Numbered from the stretch's first letter, positions 16,537 through 25,922 are shown. The stretch is DNA of 64,000 bases from Bradyrhizobium sp. PSBB068 (GCA_016839165.1 CP069300.1:4340001-4404000), one strand, 5' to 3'. The notes: generated by a model from the sequence alone, not told the origin. Numbers and translations: made by a program.

Positions 16537-19500
16537 TCATAGCTGCGGTTGTTGGCGGGCGACGGCTGCACCGACCTCTCGCTCCGGTACCTTCACGCGG
16601 ATCTCGATCCCCTTCACGATGGCGAAGATCGCGGGGATCACGATCAGCGTCAGCAAGGTCGAGGAGATCATGCCGCCGATCATCGGCACCGCGATGCGCT
16701 GCATGATCTCGGAGCCGGTGCCGGTGCTCCACAGGATCGGCAGTAGCCCGGCCATGATCGCGACCACCGTCATCATCTTCGGGCGGACGCGCTCGACCGC
16801 GCCCTCGATGATCGCCCTGTGCAGGTCGTCGCGACCGATGCGCCGCCCCTCGGCGGCGCAGCGCGCCCTCGCCGCCTCCAGTGCGTGGTTGAGGTAGATC
16901 AGCATCACGACGCCGGTCTCGGCGGCGACGCCGGCCAGCGCGATGAAGCCGACCGCGACCGCAACCGACAGATTGAAGCCGAGCGCCCACATCAGCCAGA
17001 GCCCCCCGACCAGCGCGAACGGCAGCGACAGCATCACGATCAGGGTCTCCGCCACCGAGCGGAAGTTGAGGTAGAGCAGCAGGAAGATGATTGCGAGCGT
17101 CACCGGCACCACGATCTTCAGCCGGGCTGCAGCGCGTTCGAGATACTCGTACTGCCCGCTCCAGACCAGATAAGTGCCCGGCGGAAACAGCACGCTCGCC
17201 TGCACCGCGCGCTGTGCGTCGGCGACATAGCCGCCGAGGTCGCGGTCGCGGATGTCGACATAGATGTAGGTCGCGAGCTGGCCGTTCTCGGTCCGGATCG
17301 AGCTCGGCCCGCGCGCCGGCGTGACGTTGGCGACCTCACCGAGCGGCACCGCGCCGCCGGCCGGCATCGGTACCAGGATGTCGTTTGCGATTGCGCCGGG
17401 ATTGTCGCGCAGGTCGCGCGGGTAGCGCATGTTGACGGTGAAGCGCTGCCGCCCCTCCACCGTGGTGGTGACGCTCTGGCCGCCGAGCGCGGTCGCGATC
17501 GTGTCCTGCACGTCCTGCACTGCGATGCCATAGCGCGCCAGCGCCTCGCGGTTCGGCGTGATCTCGAGATAGTAGCCGCCGAGGTTACGCTCGGCATAAG
17601 CCGACGAGGTCCCGGGCACGGCCTTGAGCACCTGCTCGACCTGCCGCGCGAGCTTGTCGATCACAGCAAGATCCGGGCCGATCACCTTGACGCCGACAGG
17701 CGTGCGGATGCCGGTCGAGAGCATGTCGATGCGCGCCTTGATCGGCATCGTCCAGGCGTTGGAGACGCCGGGGAATTGCAGCGCCTTGTCCATCTCGGCG
17801 ATCAGGCCGTCGAGGGTGAGGCCCTTACGCCATTCCTGCTTCGGCCTGAGGTTGACGACGGTCTCGAACATCTCGGACGGCGCCGGATCGGTTGCCGTGG
17901 CGGCGCGGCCGGCCTTGCCATAGACCGAGGCGACCTCCGGAAAGCTCTTGATGATGCGGTTCTGGGTCTGCATCAGTTCGGATGCCTTGGTCACCGAGAT
18001 GCCCGGCAGCGTGGTCGGCATATAGAGCAGCGTGCCCTCGTTGAGGTCGGGCATGAACTCGGTGCCGAGCTGCCGCGCCGGCCAGACGGTCACAGCGAGC
18101 GCGCCGAGCGCCAGCAGGATCACCAGCGTCTTGGCCTGCAACACGCCGTGGATGACCGGACGGTAGATCCAGATCAGGAAGCGGTTGATCGGATTCTTGT
18201 GCTCGGGAATGATTTTGCCGCGCACGAAGATCACCATCAGCGCCGGCACCAGCGTCACCGACAGCAGCGCGGCCGCCGCCATCGCAAATGTCTTGGTGAA
18301 GGCGAGCGGCGAGAACAGCCGGCCCTCCTGCGACTCCAGCGTGAAGATCGGCATGAACGACACGGTGATGATGAGCAGGCTGAAGAACAGCGCCGGCCCG
18401 ACTTCGGCCGCCGCCTCGATCAGGATCGACACCCGCGACTGGCCAGGCTTGGCGCGTTCCAGATGCTTGTGCGCGTTCTCGATCATCACGATCGCCGCGT
18501 CGATCATGGCGCCGATCGCGATCGCGATGCCGCCGAGGCTCATGATGTTGGAGCCGATCCCGAAAAACTTCATCGCGCCGAACGCCATCAGCACACCGAC
18601 CGGCAGCATCAGGATCGCCACCAGCGCGCTGCGGACATGCAGCAGGAACACGATGCAGACCAGCGCGACCACAACGCTCTCCTCGAGCAGCGTGCGCTTC
18701 AGCGTGTCGATCGCCGCATAGATCAGGTTGGAGCGGTCATAGACCGGCACGATCTCGACCGATTTCGGCAGGCTGGTCGCGATCTCCCTGAATCGCTTCT
18801 TGACGTTCTCGATCACGTCGAGCGCATTCATGCCGAAGCGTTGCAGCACGATGCCGCTCGCCACCTCGCCCTCGCCGTTCAGCTCGGCGATGCCGCGCCG
18901 CTCATCGGGCCCGAGCTCGACGCGGGCGACGTCGCGCAGCAACACCGGCGTGCCGTTGTCGGTCTTCAGCACGACATTGCCGAGGTCGTTGATGTCCCTG
19001 AGATAGCCTTTGCCGCGGATGACGTATTCGAATTCGGAGAGCTCGACGGTGCGGCCGCCGACATCGGCATTGCTGGCGCGGATCGCATCGCGCATCCGCT
19101 GCATGGTGATGCCACGGTCGCGCATCCGCTGCGGATCGAGGATCACATTGTATTGCTTGACGAAGCCGCCGACGCTTGCCACCTCGGCGACGCCTTCGGC
19201 CTTGGCCAGCGCGAATTTCAGGTTCCAATCCTGGATCGTGCGCGTATCGGCGAGGTTCAGCTGCTTCGACATCACGGCGTACTGGTAGACCCAGCCGACC
19301 CCTGTCGCATCGGGCCCGATCGTCGGCGAGACGCCGGCCGGCAGCCGCTGTGACGCGCTGTTGAGAAATTCGAGCACGCGCGAGCGCGCCCAGTAGATGT
19401 CGGTGCCGTCCTCGAAGATGACATAGACAAAGGACACGCCGAAGAACGAGAAGCCGCGCACGACCTTGGATTTGGGCACCGTCAGCATCGCCGTGGTCAG

Positions 19501-19704
19501 CGGATAGGTGACCTGGTCCTCGATCACCTGCGGCGCTTGCCCCGGATATTCGGTGTAGACGATGACCTGGGTGTCCGAGAGATCGGGGATGGCATCGAGC
19601 GGCAGGTGCAGCAGCGCATAGAGCCCTGCGGCCGCCGCGAAGCCGGTGCCGAACAGCACCAGCAGCAGGTTGCGCGCCGACCAGGTGATCACGCGGGCGA
19701 TCAT
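16537..19704 (-). CDS. cusA: CusA-type heavy-metal RND efflux pump
   Basis: This 1055-residue inner-membrane pump belongs to the HME-RND family that exports Cu(I)/Ag(I). It begins MIARVITWSARNLLLVLFG, has about 12 helices and two large periplasmic loops, and contains PLDAIPDLSDTQVIVYTEYPGQAP, the canonical start of loop 1. Transmembrane helix 4 has the proton-relay Asp in GAMIDAAIVMIENAHKH. Methionines in SEMFETVVNLRP and KARIDMLSTGI (about residues 612 and 661) match periplasmic metal-site motifs of CusA relatives. The start overlaps the stop of the CusB gene by 4 bp (ATGA). A cobalt/zinc CzcA role is less likely given the cupredoxin and CusF beside it. Confidence 0.92.
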   Translation of the reverse strand: MIARVITWSARNLLLVLFGTGFAAAAGLYALLHLPLDAIPDLSDTQVIVYTEYPGQAPQVIEDQVTYPLTTAMLTVPKSKVVRGFSFFGVSFVYVIFEDGTDIYWARSRVLEFLNSASQRLPAGVSPTIGPDATGVGWVYQYAVMSKQLNLADTRTIQDWNLKFALAKAEGVAEVASVGGFVKQYNVILDPQRMRDRGITMQRMRDAIRASNADVGGRTVELSEFEYVIRGKGYLRDINDLGNVVLKTDNGTPVLLRDVARVELGPDERRGIAELNGEGEVASGIVLQRFGMNALDVIENVKKRFREIATSLPKSVEIVPVYDRSNLIYAAIDTLKRTLLEESVVVALVCIVFLLHVRSALVAILMLPVGVLMAFGAMKFFGIGSNIMSLGGIAIAIGAMIDAAIVMIENAHKHLERAKPGQSRVSILIEAAAEVGPALFFSLLIITVSFMPIFTLESQEGRLFSPLAFTKTFAMAAAALLSVTLVPALMVIFVRGKIIPEHKNPINRFLIWIYRPVIHGVLQAKTLVILLALGALAVTVWPARQLGTEFMPDLNEGTLLYMPTTLPGISVTKASELMQTQNRIIKSFPEVASVYGKAGRAATATDPAPSEMFETVVNLRPKQEWRKGLTLDGLIAEMDKALQFPGVSNAWTMPIKARIDMLSTGIRTPVGVKVIGPDLAVIDKLARQVEQVLKAVPGTSSAYAERNLGGYYLEITPNREALARYGIAVQDVQDTIATALGGQSVTTTVEGRQRFTVNMRYPRDLRDNPGAIANDILVPMPAGGAVPLGEVANVTPARGPSSIRTENGQLATYIYVDIRDRDLGGYVADAQRAVQASVLFPPGTYLVWSGQYEYLERAAARLKIVVPVTLAIIFLLLYLNFRSVAETLIVMLSLPFALVGGLWLMWALGFNLSVAVAVGFIALAGVAAETGVVMLIYLNHALEAARARCAAEGRRIGRDDLHRAIIEGAVERVRPKMMTVVAIMAGLLPILWSTGTGSEIMQRIAVPMIGGMISSTLLTLIVIPAIFAIVKGIEIRVKVPEREVGAAVARQQPQL

Positions 19705-21164
19705 GGCTTGCCTCCATCCATCATCTCGCTTCCGCCCGCCGCCTGCTTCGCGCCGGCCTCGGCAAACCCCTTGATCGCCGCCTTCAGATTGCTTTCTGCG
19801 TCAATCAGGAAAGTGGCTGAGGTGACGACCGCATCGCCCTCAGCGATCCCATCTCGGATCTCGACATAGCCGTCGCCGCGTCGCCCGAGCTTCACCTCAC
19901 GCGGCTCGAACCGCCCGTTGCCGCGGTCAAGCAGCACGGTCTGCCGGCTGCCGGTGTCGAGGATGGAATTATCGGCGACCGTCAGCACCGGCGCCGCGCT
20001 GCCGGTGTCGATCTCGGCGTCGACATACATATCCGGAAGCAGCGCGAGATCGGCATTCTCCAGCTCGATCCGCACCCGCGCGGTGCGTGTCTCCTTGTTG
20101 ACCTGCGGATAGATCATGCTGATCTTCCCCGCGAACGCGCGGCCGGGATAGCTGCGAGCCCGCACCGTGACATCCTGCCCGACCCCGATATTGCCGAGAT
20201 CGCGCTCGGCGACGTCGACCAGCGCCCACACGACGGAGACGTCGGCGATCCGGAACAGCACGTCACCCGGCTGCGCGCGCATGCCCTCGATCGCGGCGCG
20301 TTGCAGCACGATGCCGTCGCGCGGCGACGACCACGGAATTGCGATCGGCACCGTCCGGCTCTTCTCCATGTCGGCAATGACGGCCTCGGGGACGTCGAGA
20401 TTGGTCAATCGCTGCTTGGAGCCTCGCCCGTAGGGCTCGATGCCTGCGGTCGCCTTCGACGTGATGGTCGCGACGTATTCGGCCGCAGCCGACGAGATCG
20501 CCGGGCTATAGACCTCCATCAGCGGCTGCCCCCTGGTCACCCGGCTGCCGGTCGTGACGTCGGCGACCTTCTGCACATAGCCCTCGGCGCGCATCGCGAT
20601 CACGGAGACGCGCCGTTCGTCGAGCTGGATCGTGCCGGGGGCGCGGACCAGCGTGCGGATGCGGCGCATCAGCGCGGCCTCCGACTTGACGCCGGTGCGC
20701 TGGATCTTGCCAGGCGACAGCGTGATCGAACCGTCATCGCTGTCCTCGCCGTCATAGACCGGGATGTAGTCCATCCCCATCGAGTCCTTCTTCGGCACCG
20801 GCGAGGTGTCCGCAAGCCCCATCGGGTTGCGATAATATTTGACCTTGCGCTCGCTCTTCGCGGCCGCGGACTTCGCATTCGCCGGCTGTTCGGGCTCACC
20901 GGATTGCGCATCGGCCTCCGGGAACACCGGCAGATAGTCGCGCCCGTCGGGCGTCTGCTTCGGCGTCGCCGAGTAGAGCGGCTTGCCGTCGGGATCGCGG
21001 TAATAGATCGGCGCAGCGCTCTCCGCCGCCTGCACGGCGGAGACGATGGCGGCGGTCGCCGGCCGCGGCGGCAGGCCGCGGGCGGTCCATGCGGCGCCGG
21101 CCACTGCGGCGATCGCAGCGGCAGCGCCGGCCCATATCAAGGGCCGCATCGCTCGAGAGCTCAT
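19701..21164 (-). CDS. cusB: CusB-type periplasmic adaptor with two heavy-metal-binding motifs
   Basis: This 487-residue membrane fusion protein links the RND pump to an outer-membrane channel. An N-terminal anchor is followed by two heavy-metal-binding units. Unit 1 (about 54-80) reads YYRDPDGKPLYS and TPDGRDYLPV. Unit 2 (about 109-137) reads YYRNPMGLADTS and DSMGMDYIPVY. Barrel-sandwich and beta-barrel regions follow (YVQKVADVTTGSRVTRGQPL, DVTVRARSYPGRAFAGKI). Only unit 2 keeps the methionines typical of this Cu-binding domain. The gene overlaps its neighbours on both sides by 4 bp, so one operon is certain. Confidence 0.92.
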   Translation of the reverse strand: MSSRAMRPLIWAGAAAAIAAVAGAAWTARGLPPRPATAAIVSAVQAAESAAPIYYRDPDGKPLYSATPKQTPDGRDYLPVFPEADAQSGEPEQPANAKSAAAKSERKVKYYRNPMGLADTSPVPKKDSMGMDYIPVYDGEDSDDGSITLSPGKIQRTGVKSEAALMRRIRTLVRAPGTIQLDERRVSVIAMRAEGYVQKVADVTTGSRVTRGQPLMEVYSPAISSAAAEYVATITSKATAGIEPYGRGSKQRLTNLDVPEAVIADMEKSRTVPIAIPWSSPRDGIVLQRAAIEGMRAQPGDVLFRIADVSVVWALVDVAERDLGNIGVGQDVTVRARSYPGRAFAGKISMIYPQVNKETRTARVRIELENADLALLPDMYVDAEIDTGSAAPVLTVADNSILDTGSRQTVLLDRGNGRFEPREVKLGRRGDGYVEIRDGIAEGDAVVTSATFLIDAESNLKAAIKGFAEAGAKQAAGGSEMMDGGKP

Positions 21165-21562
21165 TGCTCGGCCGTGACGACGAGCTTGCTCTCGACCGAG
21201 CCGGTCTCGCCCTGCACTTTAGCGCCGAGCGACAATTGCCAGCGGCCGGCCATGCCGAAGGTCGCCTTGAACCGGTAGGTGCCGGGTTCAGTCGACTGCA
21301 TCGGCGTCACCTTGGTGGCCATCTCCTGCATGCCGTCGGGCGCCATATCGAGCCGGGTCGAGAAGATGACTGCGTCGGAGACGGCCTTTCCGGTGCTCTT
21401 GTCGAGTAACCGCACCGAAACGACGCGATCCGCGCCGGCCTTGACGGTCGGCTGAACGAGTTGGAATTCGTAGTTCTTGATCTCGGCATGGGCGGGCGCG
21501 TGGGCCAGGGCAACGCCGATCAGCGCGGCCGCAGCGGCGCGCGCGAGGTGGAGAGACTTCAT
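21161..21562 (-). CDS. Exported YtkA/FixH-like domain protein
   Basis: A 133-residue protein with signal peptide (MKSLHLARAAAAALIGVALAHAPAHA) and an immunoglobulin-like YtkA-type domain: YEFQLVQPTVKAGADRVVSV, then GTYRFKATFGMAGRWQLSLG. YtkA-like domains are often found near copper and cytochrome-oxidase assembly genes. The stop overlaps the CusB start by 4 bp. A role in periplasmic copper handling is inferred from position. Confidence 0.78.
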   Translation of the reverse strand: MKSLHLARAAAAALIGVALAHAPAHAEIKNYEFQLVQPTVKAGADRVVSVRLLDKSTGKAVSDAVIFSTRLDMAPDGMQEMATKVTPMQSTEPGTYRFKATFGMAGRWQLSLGAKVQGETGSVESKLVVTAEQ

Positions 21563-21664
21563 TGGTAATAATCCTCGATACGTCTGATGGACCGCATGAG
21601 CGGCATGCGAAGGCACGCGCGCCGTCAGGCGCACGCGTCAGCGATCAGGCGCGTCAAGCGCCTG

Positions 21665-22087
21665 TCAGACGTTGGTTCGAGGCGGATGATCCGGAGGCTT
21701 GGCGCCGAGCCCGTCAAGCAGACGGTCGTCGCGCGGGGCGAAGCCATTCCGTGACGGCTCGCGCGCGATCAGCGACATCGCCCCGGCAGGCGCCGACAGC
21801 GAGACGCTGAGCATGCAGAGCGCAAGGAACGGACAATCGTCGCAGCCCTTGCTCTTGGTCTGGTCCGGACAGCAGGGCATGTTGTCGGCCATATCCTGCA
21901 TGGACATGGCTTCGTCGGACACCATGCCGGACATGACATGATCCGGCATATCATCGTGACCGGACATCGCCTGCATGGCGGTGGCCGACGTAAGCGGCAT
22001 CGTCCGGGCAAACGCCGACGCCACGGGCGCGAGCAACAGCCCGGCCGCGACGAGCAGCAGAATCCAGAAATTGACGAGCCGCCTCAT
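21665..22087 (-). CDS. Exported Met/Cys-rich protein at head of copper operon
   Basis: The 140-residue product has an N-terminal signal or anchor (MRRLVNFWILLLVAAGLLLAP). A methionine-rich stretch follows (MPLTSATAMQAMSGHDDMPDHVMSG), then cysteines (NMPCCPDQTKSKGCDDCPFLALC). Met-rich and Cys-rich sequences are typical Cu(I) ligands. It is the first gene of the leftward cluster, about 100 bp upstream of the YtkA-like gene. In-frame ATGs at 22093 and 22108 are alternatives. I do not know a named family; comparable proteins stand first in many rhizobial copper clusters. Confidence 0.72.
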   Translation of the reverse strand: MRRLVNFWILLLVAAGLLLAPVASAFARTMPLTSATAMQAMSGHDDMPDHVMSGMVSDEAMSMQDMADNMPCCPDQTKSKGCDDCPFLALCMLSVSLSAPAGAMSLIAREPSRNGFAPRDDRLLDGLGAKPPDHPPRTNV

Positions 22088-22161
22088 TTGCATGCCCGCT
22101 TGTCGCACGGATCAGTGGAACCTGCAAATCCGTGCGACTTCACGATCGCGCCAGTGGCACC

Positions 22162-24342
22162 TCACGCCTGCTTTAACACCGCCGGATCGACGGGCATCTT
22201 CCGCAACCGCTTACCGGTCGCCGCGAAGATCGCGTTGCTGATCGCGGGCACGATGCCCGATGTCCCGGTCTCGCCCATGCCGCCGGGCGGCTCGGTGCTC
22301 GGCACGATATGGACCTCGATCGCCGGAGCCTGATCGATCCGCAGCATCTGGTAGCTGTCGAAATTGGTCTGCTCGACGCGACCGTCCTTCAGCGTGATCT
22401 CGCCATAGAGCGCGGCGGTGACGCCGAAATTGATGCCGCTCTGCAGCTGCGCCTGCACCGTGTCGGGATTGACCACGGTGCCGCAGTCCATGGCGCAGAC
22501 CACGCGGTGGACGCGGACTGAGCCATCCTTTGCAACCTCGACCTCGGCAATCAGTGCAAGGTAGCTGCCGAACACGAACTGCAGGGAGACGCCGCGTCCG
22601 CGCCCCGCAGGCAGCTTGCCGCCCCAGCCGGCCTTGGCCGCAGCGAGTTCCAGCGCCGCCTTGGCGCGCGGCGACTTGCCAAGCAATGCCTTGCGATACT
22701 CGACCGGGTCCTGCTTCGCGGCCGCCGCCATCTCGTCGATCATGCTTTCGGTGACGAACACGTTGTGCGAGGGACCGACGCTGCGCCAGAACGCGGTCGG
22801 GATACCGGGTGGTTCGACCCGGACATATTCGACGTGGAAGTTCGGGATGTCGTAGACGAGATCGATCGCGCCTTCCGTCGTGTCGGGATCAAGACCGTTG
22901 CGGAACGCCGGCGGCGCCCAGCGCGCGATCACAGAAGAGCCGGCGAAGCGATTGTTCCAGGCGATCGGCTTGCCGGATGCATCGAGCCCGACCGAGATCC
23001 GGTCGCACCAATACGGCCGGTACATGTCGTGCTGAATGTCCTCCTCGCGGGTCCACACCAACTTGAGCGGCGCATCGACCTGCCTGGCGATCTGCACGGC
23101 GCGGATCACGCCATCGACCTCGAGCCTGCGGCCAAAGCCGCCGCCGAGTAAATGATTGTGCACCACCACCTTCTCCGGCGGCAGGTTCAGCAGCTTCGCG
23201 GTCACCGCCTGCACACGCGAAAGCGCCTGGTTGCCGACCCAGATCTCGCAACCATCGGGGCGCACATGCACGGTGCAGTTCATCGGCTCCATCGTGGCAT
23301 GGGCGAGGAACGGCAGCTGATAGGTCGCCTCCACTTTCGTCGCCGCACCCGCCAGCGCGTTGTCGGCGTCGCCGATATTCTGCGCGACCGCGCCCGGCTT
23401 GGTGGTGGCGGCTTCGAGCTCGCGCGCGATATCTGCGGTGGCAAGCTTGGCGTGCGGCCCCTCGTCCCACTCGATCGTGAGCGCCGCGAGACCTTTCTTC
23501 GCCGCGCCCATGTGATCGGCCACCACGGCGACCGCGTCATCAAGTGTGACGATCTGGCGCACGCCGTTGACGGCCTTTGCCGCCGCATCGTCCACGCGCT
23601 TCACCCGGCCGCCGAACACCGGCGACTGCGCCAGCGTCGCGACCTTCACCCCGGGCGGCCGCGCGTCGATGCCGTAGACCGCCGTGCCGTTGACCTTCGA
23701 CGGCGTATCGAGCCGCTTGGCCGCCGTGCCGATCAGCTTGAACTCGGCCGGGCTCTTCAGCGTCACATTCTCCGGCACCGGCATCTGCGCCGCATCGGCC
23801 GCGAGCTCACCGTAGCCCAGCTTGCGTCCGGAGGCCGCGTGATGCACCTCGCCGTTCTCGGCGCGGCATGTGGCGGGCTCGACGTTCCAGCGCTTCGCCG
23901 CAGCTGCGACCAGCATCGCCTTCGCTGTGGCGCCGGCTTTTCGCATCGGCTGCCATGCACCGCGCATCGCATTCGAATTTCCGGTCGCCTGCACGCCGAG
24001 CAGCGGGTTGGCATAGAGCTTGTCGCTCGGCGGCGCATGCTCGAGCTGCACCTGATTCAGGCCGATCTCGAGCTCCTCGGCGATCAGCATCGGAATCGAG
24101 GTGTAGGTGCCCTGCCCCATTTCGACGTAGGGCATGGTCAGCACGACCTTGCCGTCGCCACCAATCCGGACGAAGGCATTCGGCGCGAAGTCGCCGGCCG
24201 CCGCCGCGGCCTCGCTCTCGCGGCCGGCGAACGGCAGGTTCACGCTGAGCAGCAGGCCGCCGCCTGCGATTGCGCTGGCGCGGAGGAAGTTGCGTCGCGA
24301 CAGATCGGCGGCGCGTTCAGACAGATTGTCCATCAGCGTCAT
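22162..24342 (-). CDS. Molybdopterin-binding subunit of an isoquinoline 1-oxidoreductase/aldehyde-dehydrogenase type hydroxylase
   Basis: This 726-residue protein is the large subunit of a xanthine-oxidase family enzyme that hydroxylates or oxidises an aldehyde or heteroaromatic substrate. A Tat signal (SRRNFLRASAIAGGGLL, residues 15-31) predicts export as a folded protein. Family marks include VLTMPYVEMGQGTYTSIPMLIAEELE, GVQATGNSNAMRGAWQPMRK, NHLLGGGFGRRLE and GMGETGTSGIVPAISNAI, where the Glu of MGETG is the expected catalytic base. Only 3 bp separate it from the 2Fe-2S subunit gene. The arrangement is that of IorA/IorB-type two-subunit enzymes; the substrate is unknown. Confidence 0.9.
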   Translation of the reverse strand: MTLMDNLSERAADLSRRNFLRASAIAGGGLLLSVNLPFAGRESEAAAAAGDFAPNAFVRIGGDGKVVLTMPYVEMGQGTYTSIPMLIAEELEIGLNQVQLEHAPPSDKLYANPLLGVQATGNSNAMRGAWQPMRKAGATAKAMLVAAAAKRWNVEPATCRAENGEVHHAASGRKLGYGELAADAAQMPVPENVTLKSPAEFKLIGTAAKRLDTPSKVNGTAVYGIDARPPGVKVATLAQSPVFGGRVKRVDDAAAKAVNGVRQIVTLDDAVAVVADHMGAAKKGLAALTIEWDEGPHAKLATADIARELEAATTKPGAVAQNIGDADNALAGAATKVEATYQLPFLAHATMEPMNCTVHVRPDGCEIWVGNQALSRVQAVTAKLLNLPPEKVVVHNHLLGGGFGRRLEVDGVIRAVQIARQVDAPLKLVWTREEDIQHDMYRPYWCDRISVGLDASGKPIAWNNRFAGSSVIARWAPPAFRNGLDPDTTEGAIDLVYDIPNFHVEYVRVEPPGIPTAFWRSVGPSHNVFVTESMIDEMAAAAKQDPVEYRKALLGKSPRAKAALELAAAKAGWGGKLPAGRGRGVSLQFVFGSYLALIAEVEVAKDGSVRVHRVVCAMDCGTVVNPDTVQAQLQSGINFGVTAALYGEITLKDGRVEQTNFDSYQMLRIDQAPAIEVHIVPSTEPPGGMGETGTSGIVPAISNAIFAATGKRLRKMPVDPAVLKQA

Positions 24343-24345
24343 GGC

Positions 24346-24807
24346 TCAACCTCCCGACTGCGCGGCTTGCTTGATGGCGTCGCGGATGCGGACGTAGGTC
24401 CCGCAGCGGCAGATGTTGCCCGACATCGCATCATCGATATCGGCGTCGGTCGGCTTCGGCTTGCTCGCGAGCAAGGCTGCCGCCGACATGATCTGCCCGG
24501 ACTGGCAGTAGCCGCATTGCGGCACCTCATGCGCGAGCCAGGCGTCCTGGATCTTCTTGCCCGCCGCAGTCCCGCCGACCGCCTCGATGGTCGTGATCTT
24601 GGAATCGCCGATGCTGTCGATCGTCGTGATGCAGGAGCGCACCGCGGCGTCGTCAAGATGCACCGTGCAGGCGCCGCACAGCGCCATGCCGCAGCCGAAC
24701 TTGGTGCCGGTCATGCCGAGCACGTCGCGCAGCACCCACAACAACGGCGTATCGCCGTCGGCGTCGACCGAATGACTGGTCCCATTGATCGTGATCTGGA
24801 AGGGCAT
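24346..24807 (-). CDS. 2Fe-2S subunit of the molybdenum hydroxylase (IorA-like)
   Basis: A 153-residue electron-transfer subunit. It has a plant-type ferredoxin cluster site ([14 protein letters not shown] plus a distal Cys in VRSC) and a second [2Fe-2S] site in the helical domain ([11 protein letters not shown] and [15 protein letters not shown]). The start at 24807 follows ACAGGAG; an upstream ATG at 24915 gives a basic, non-conserved leader. It forms an operon with the molybdopterin subunit and diverges from a LysR regulator. Electrons probably pass to a cytochrome c not encoded here. Confidence 0.92.
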   Translation of the reverse strand: MPFQITINGTSHSVDADGDTPLLWVLRDVLGMTGTKFGCGMALCGACTVHLDDAAVRSCITTIDSIGDSKITTIEAVGGTAAGKKIQDAWLAHEVPQCGYCQSGQIMSAAALLASKPKPTDADIDDAMSGNICRCGTYVRIRDAIKQAAQSGG

Positions 24808-24938
24808 CCTGACACTCCTGTCCTGGTTCGAGACCCCTGCCGGCCGCGCCCTCCGGGCGTGGCCGGCCACATTCCAAAGCAATCGTGTGCTTCCTCGCGC
24901 CGATTGCCCACTCATGGTAATAAATAGAAATCCAAAGC

Positions 24939-24958
24939 ATCAAAAGCGGCGCTTTGAT
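24939..24958. promoter_or_regulatory. Dyad ATCAAA-N8-TTTGAT between the hydroxylase operon and lysR
   Basis: ATCAAA (24939-24944) and TTTGAT (24953-24958) form an interrupted inverted repeat 30 bp before the LysR start. Its size and place fit a LysR-type operator controlling both divergent units; direct proof is lacking. Confidence 0.45.
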
Positions 24959-24988
24959 CCGCAGTGAAGTAACCATTGGTTTATAATC

Positions 24989-25870
24989 ATGGATCGACTG
25001 ACCAGCATGTCCGTGTTCGCCCGCGTCGCCGATCTCGGCTCCTTCACCGCGGCAGCCAAGGAGCTGCGGATATCGCCGACCATGATCGGCAAGCATATCC
25101 GCTTTCTGGAGGACCGGCTCGGCTCGCAATTGATCAACCGCTCGACGCGGCGACAGGGCCTCACCGAACTCGGCCGCAACTATCTCGATCACTGCAAGCA
25201 CCTTTTGGTCGAGGCCGAGGCTGGCGATGCGCTGGTCGAGGAAGCCTTGAGCGCGCCGCGCGGCAGGCTGCGCGTGGCGACATCGGTTGCCTTCGGTTCC
25301 TACAGCCTCGCTCCGGCGCTGGTTCGTTTCATGAACAAGTACCCGGAAGTGTCGGTCGACCTCATCCTCAGTGACAAGATGGTCGACCTGCTCGAAGAAG
25401 GGCTGGATGCCGCGATCCGGGTCGGCACGCTGACCGACTCCACGATGATGTCGCGCTCGCTGTCGCCCTACACCGGCGTGGTTTGCGCTGCGCCGAGCTA
25501 TCTCGCCGAACGCGGCACGCCGACCCACCCAAGGGACCTCGCCGCTCATGAATGCCTACGCTATCCCGGCTGGTCGGACGCGCAACGATGGAGCTTCCTC
25601 GGACCGGAAGGCGAAGTGCAAGTCGATGTCACAAGCCGCCTCTTCATCAACAGCGCGTTCGGCATCCGCTATGCGGCCCTCGCCGGCGCCGGCATCGTGC
25701 TGATGCGCGACGAACTGCTCGCCGAGGACATCGCCGCGGGCCGGCTCCAGGTCCTGCTGCCGAACTACACGACGCAAGCCCGCGCGCGTCAGATCCTGTG
25801 GCCGAGGAACCGCAAGATGACCCCGAAGCTGCGCGCCCTGATCGACTTCATCGTGGAGACCTATGGCTAA
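24989..25870 (+). CDS. LysR-family transcriptional regulator
   Basis: This 293-residue regulator has an N-terminal winged helix-turn-helix (MDRLTSMSVFARVADLGSFT, then AAAKELRISPTMIGKHIRFLE), typical of the LysR family, and a periplasmic-binding-like effector domain (PRGRLRVATSVAFGS, ALVRFMNKYPEVSVDLIL). It is divergent from the molybdenum hydroxylase operon with 181 bp between starts, so it probably controls it. No clear ribosome site precedes the ATG; a TATAAT abuts it at 24982-24987. The inducer is unknown. Confidence 0.9.
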   Translation: MDRLTSMSVFARVADLGSFTAAAKELRISPTMIGKHIRFLEDRLGSQLINRSTRRQGLTELGRNYLDHCKHLLVEAEAGDALVEEALSAPRGRLRVATSVAFGSYSLAPALVRFMNKYPEVSVDLILSDKMVDLLEEGLDAAIRVGTLTDSTMMSRSLSPYTGVVCAAPSYLAERGTPTHPRDLAAHECLRYPGWSDAQRWSFLGPEGEVQVDVTSRLFINSAFGIRYAALAGAGIVLMRDELLAEDIAAGRLQVLLPNYTTQARARQILWPRNRKMTPKLRALIDFIVETYG

Positions 25871-25922
25871 TCATATCGCGAGAACGCGAATGCATGGCTC
25901 TTGATGCTGCAACAAATCCGCC

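Noticed and set aside
16819..19353. Very long plus-strand frame opposite cusA
   Set aside because: The minus strand encodes a textbook RND pump; the opposite frame is Arg/Asp/His-rich without domains or a ribosome site, a shadow in GC-rich DNA.
23152..24927. 591-codon plus-strand frame opposite the molybdenum hydroxylase genes
   Set aside because: It covers two clear genes on the other strand and is His/Arg-rich without motif.
24982..24987. TATAAT as the lysR promoter
   Set aside because: It ends one base before the start codon, which would put the transcript start inside the gene; no matching -35 was seen.
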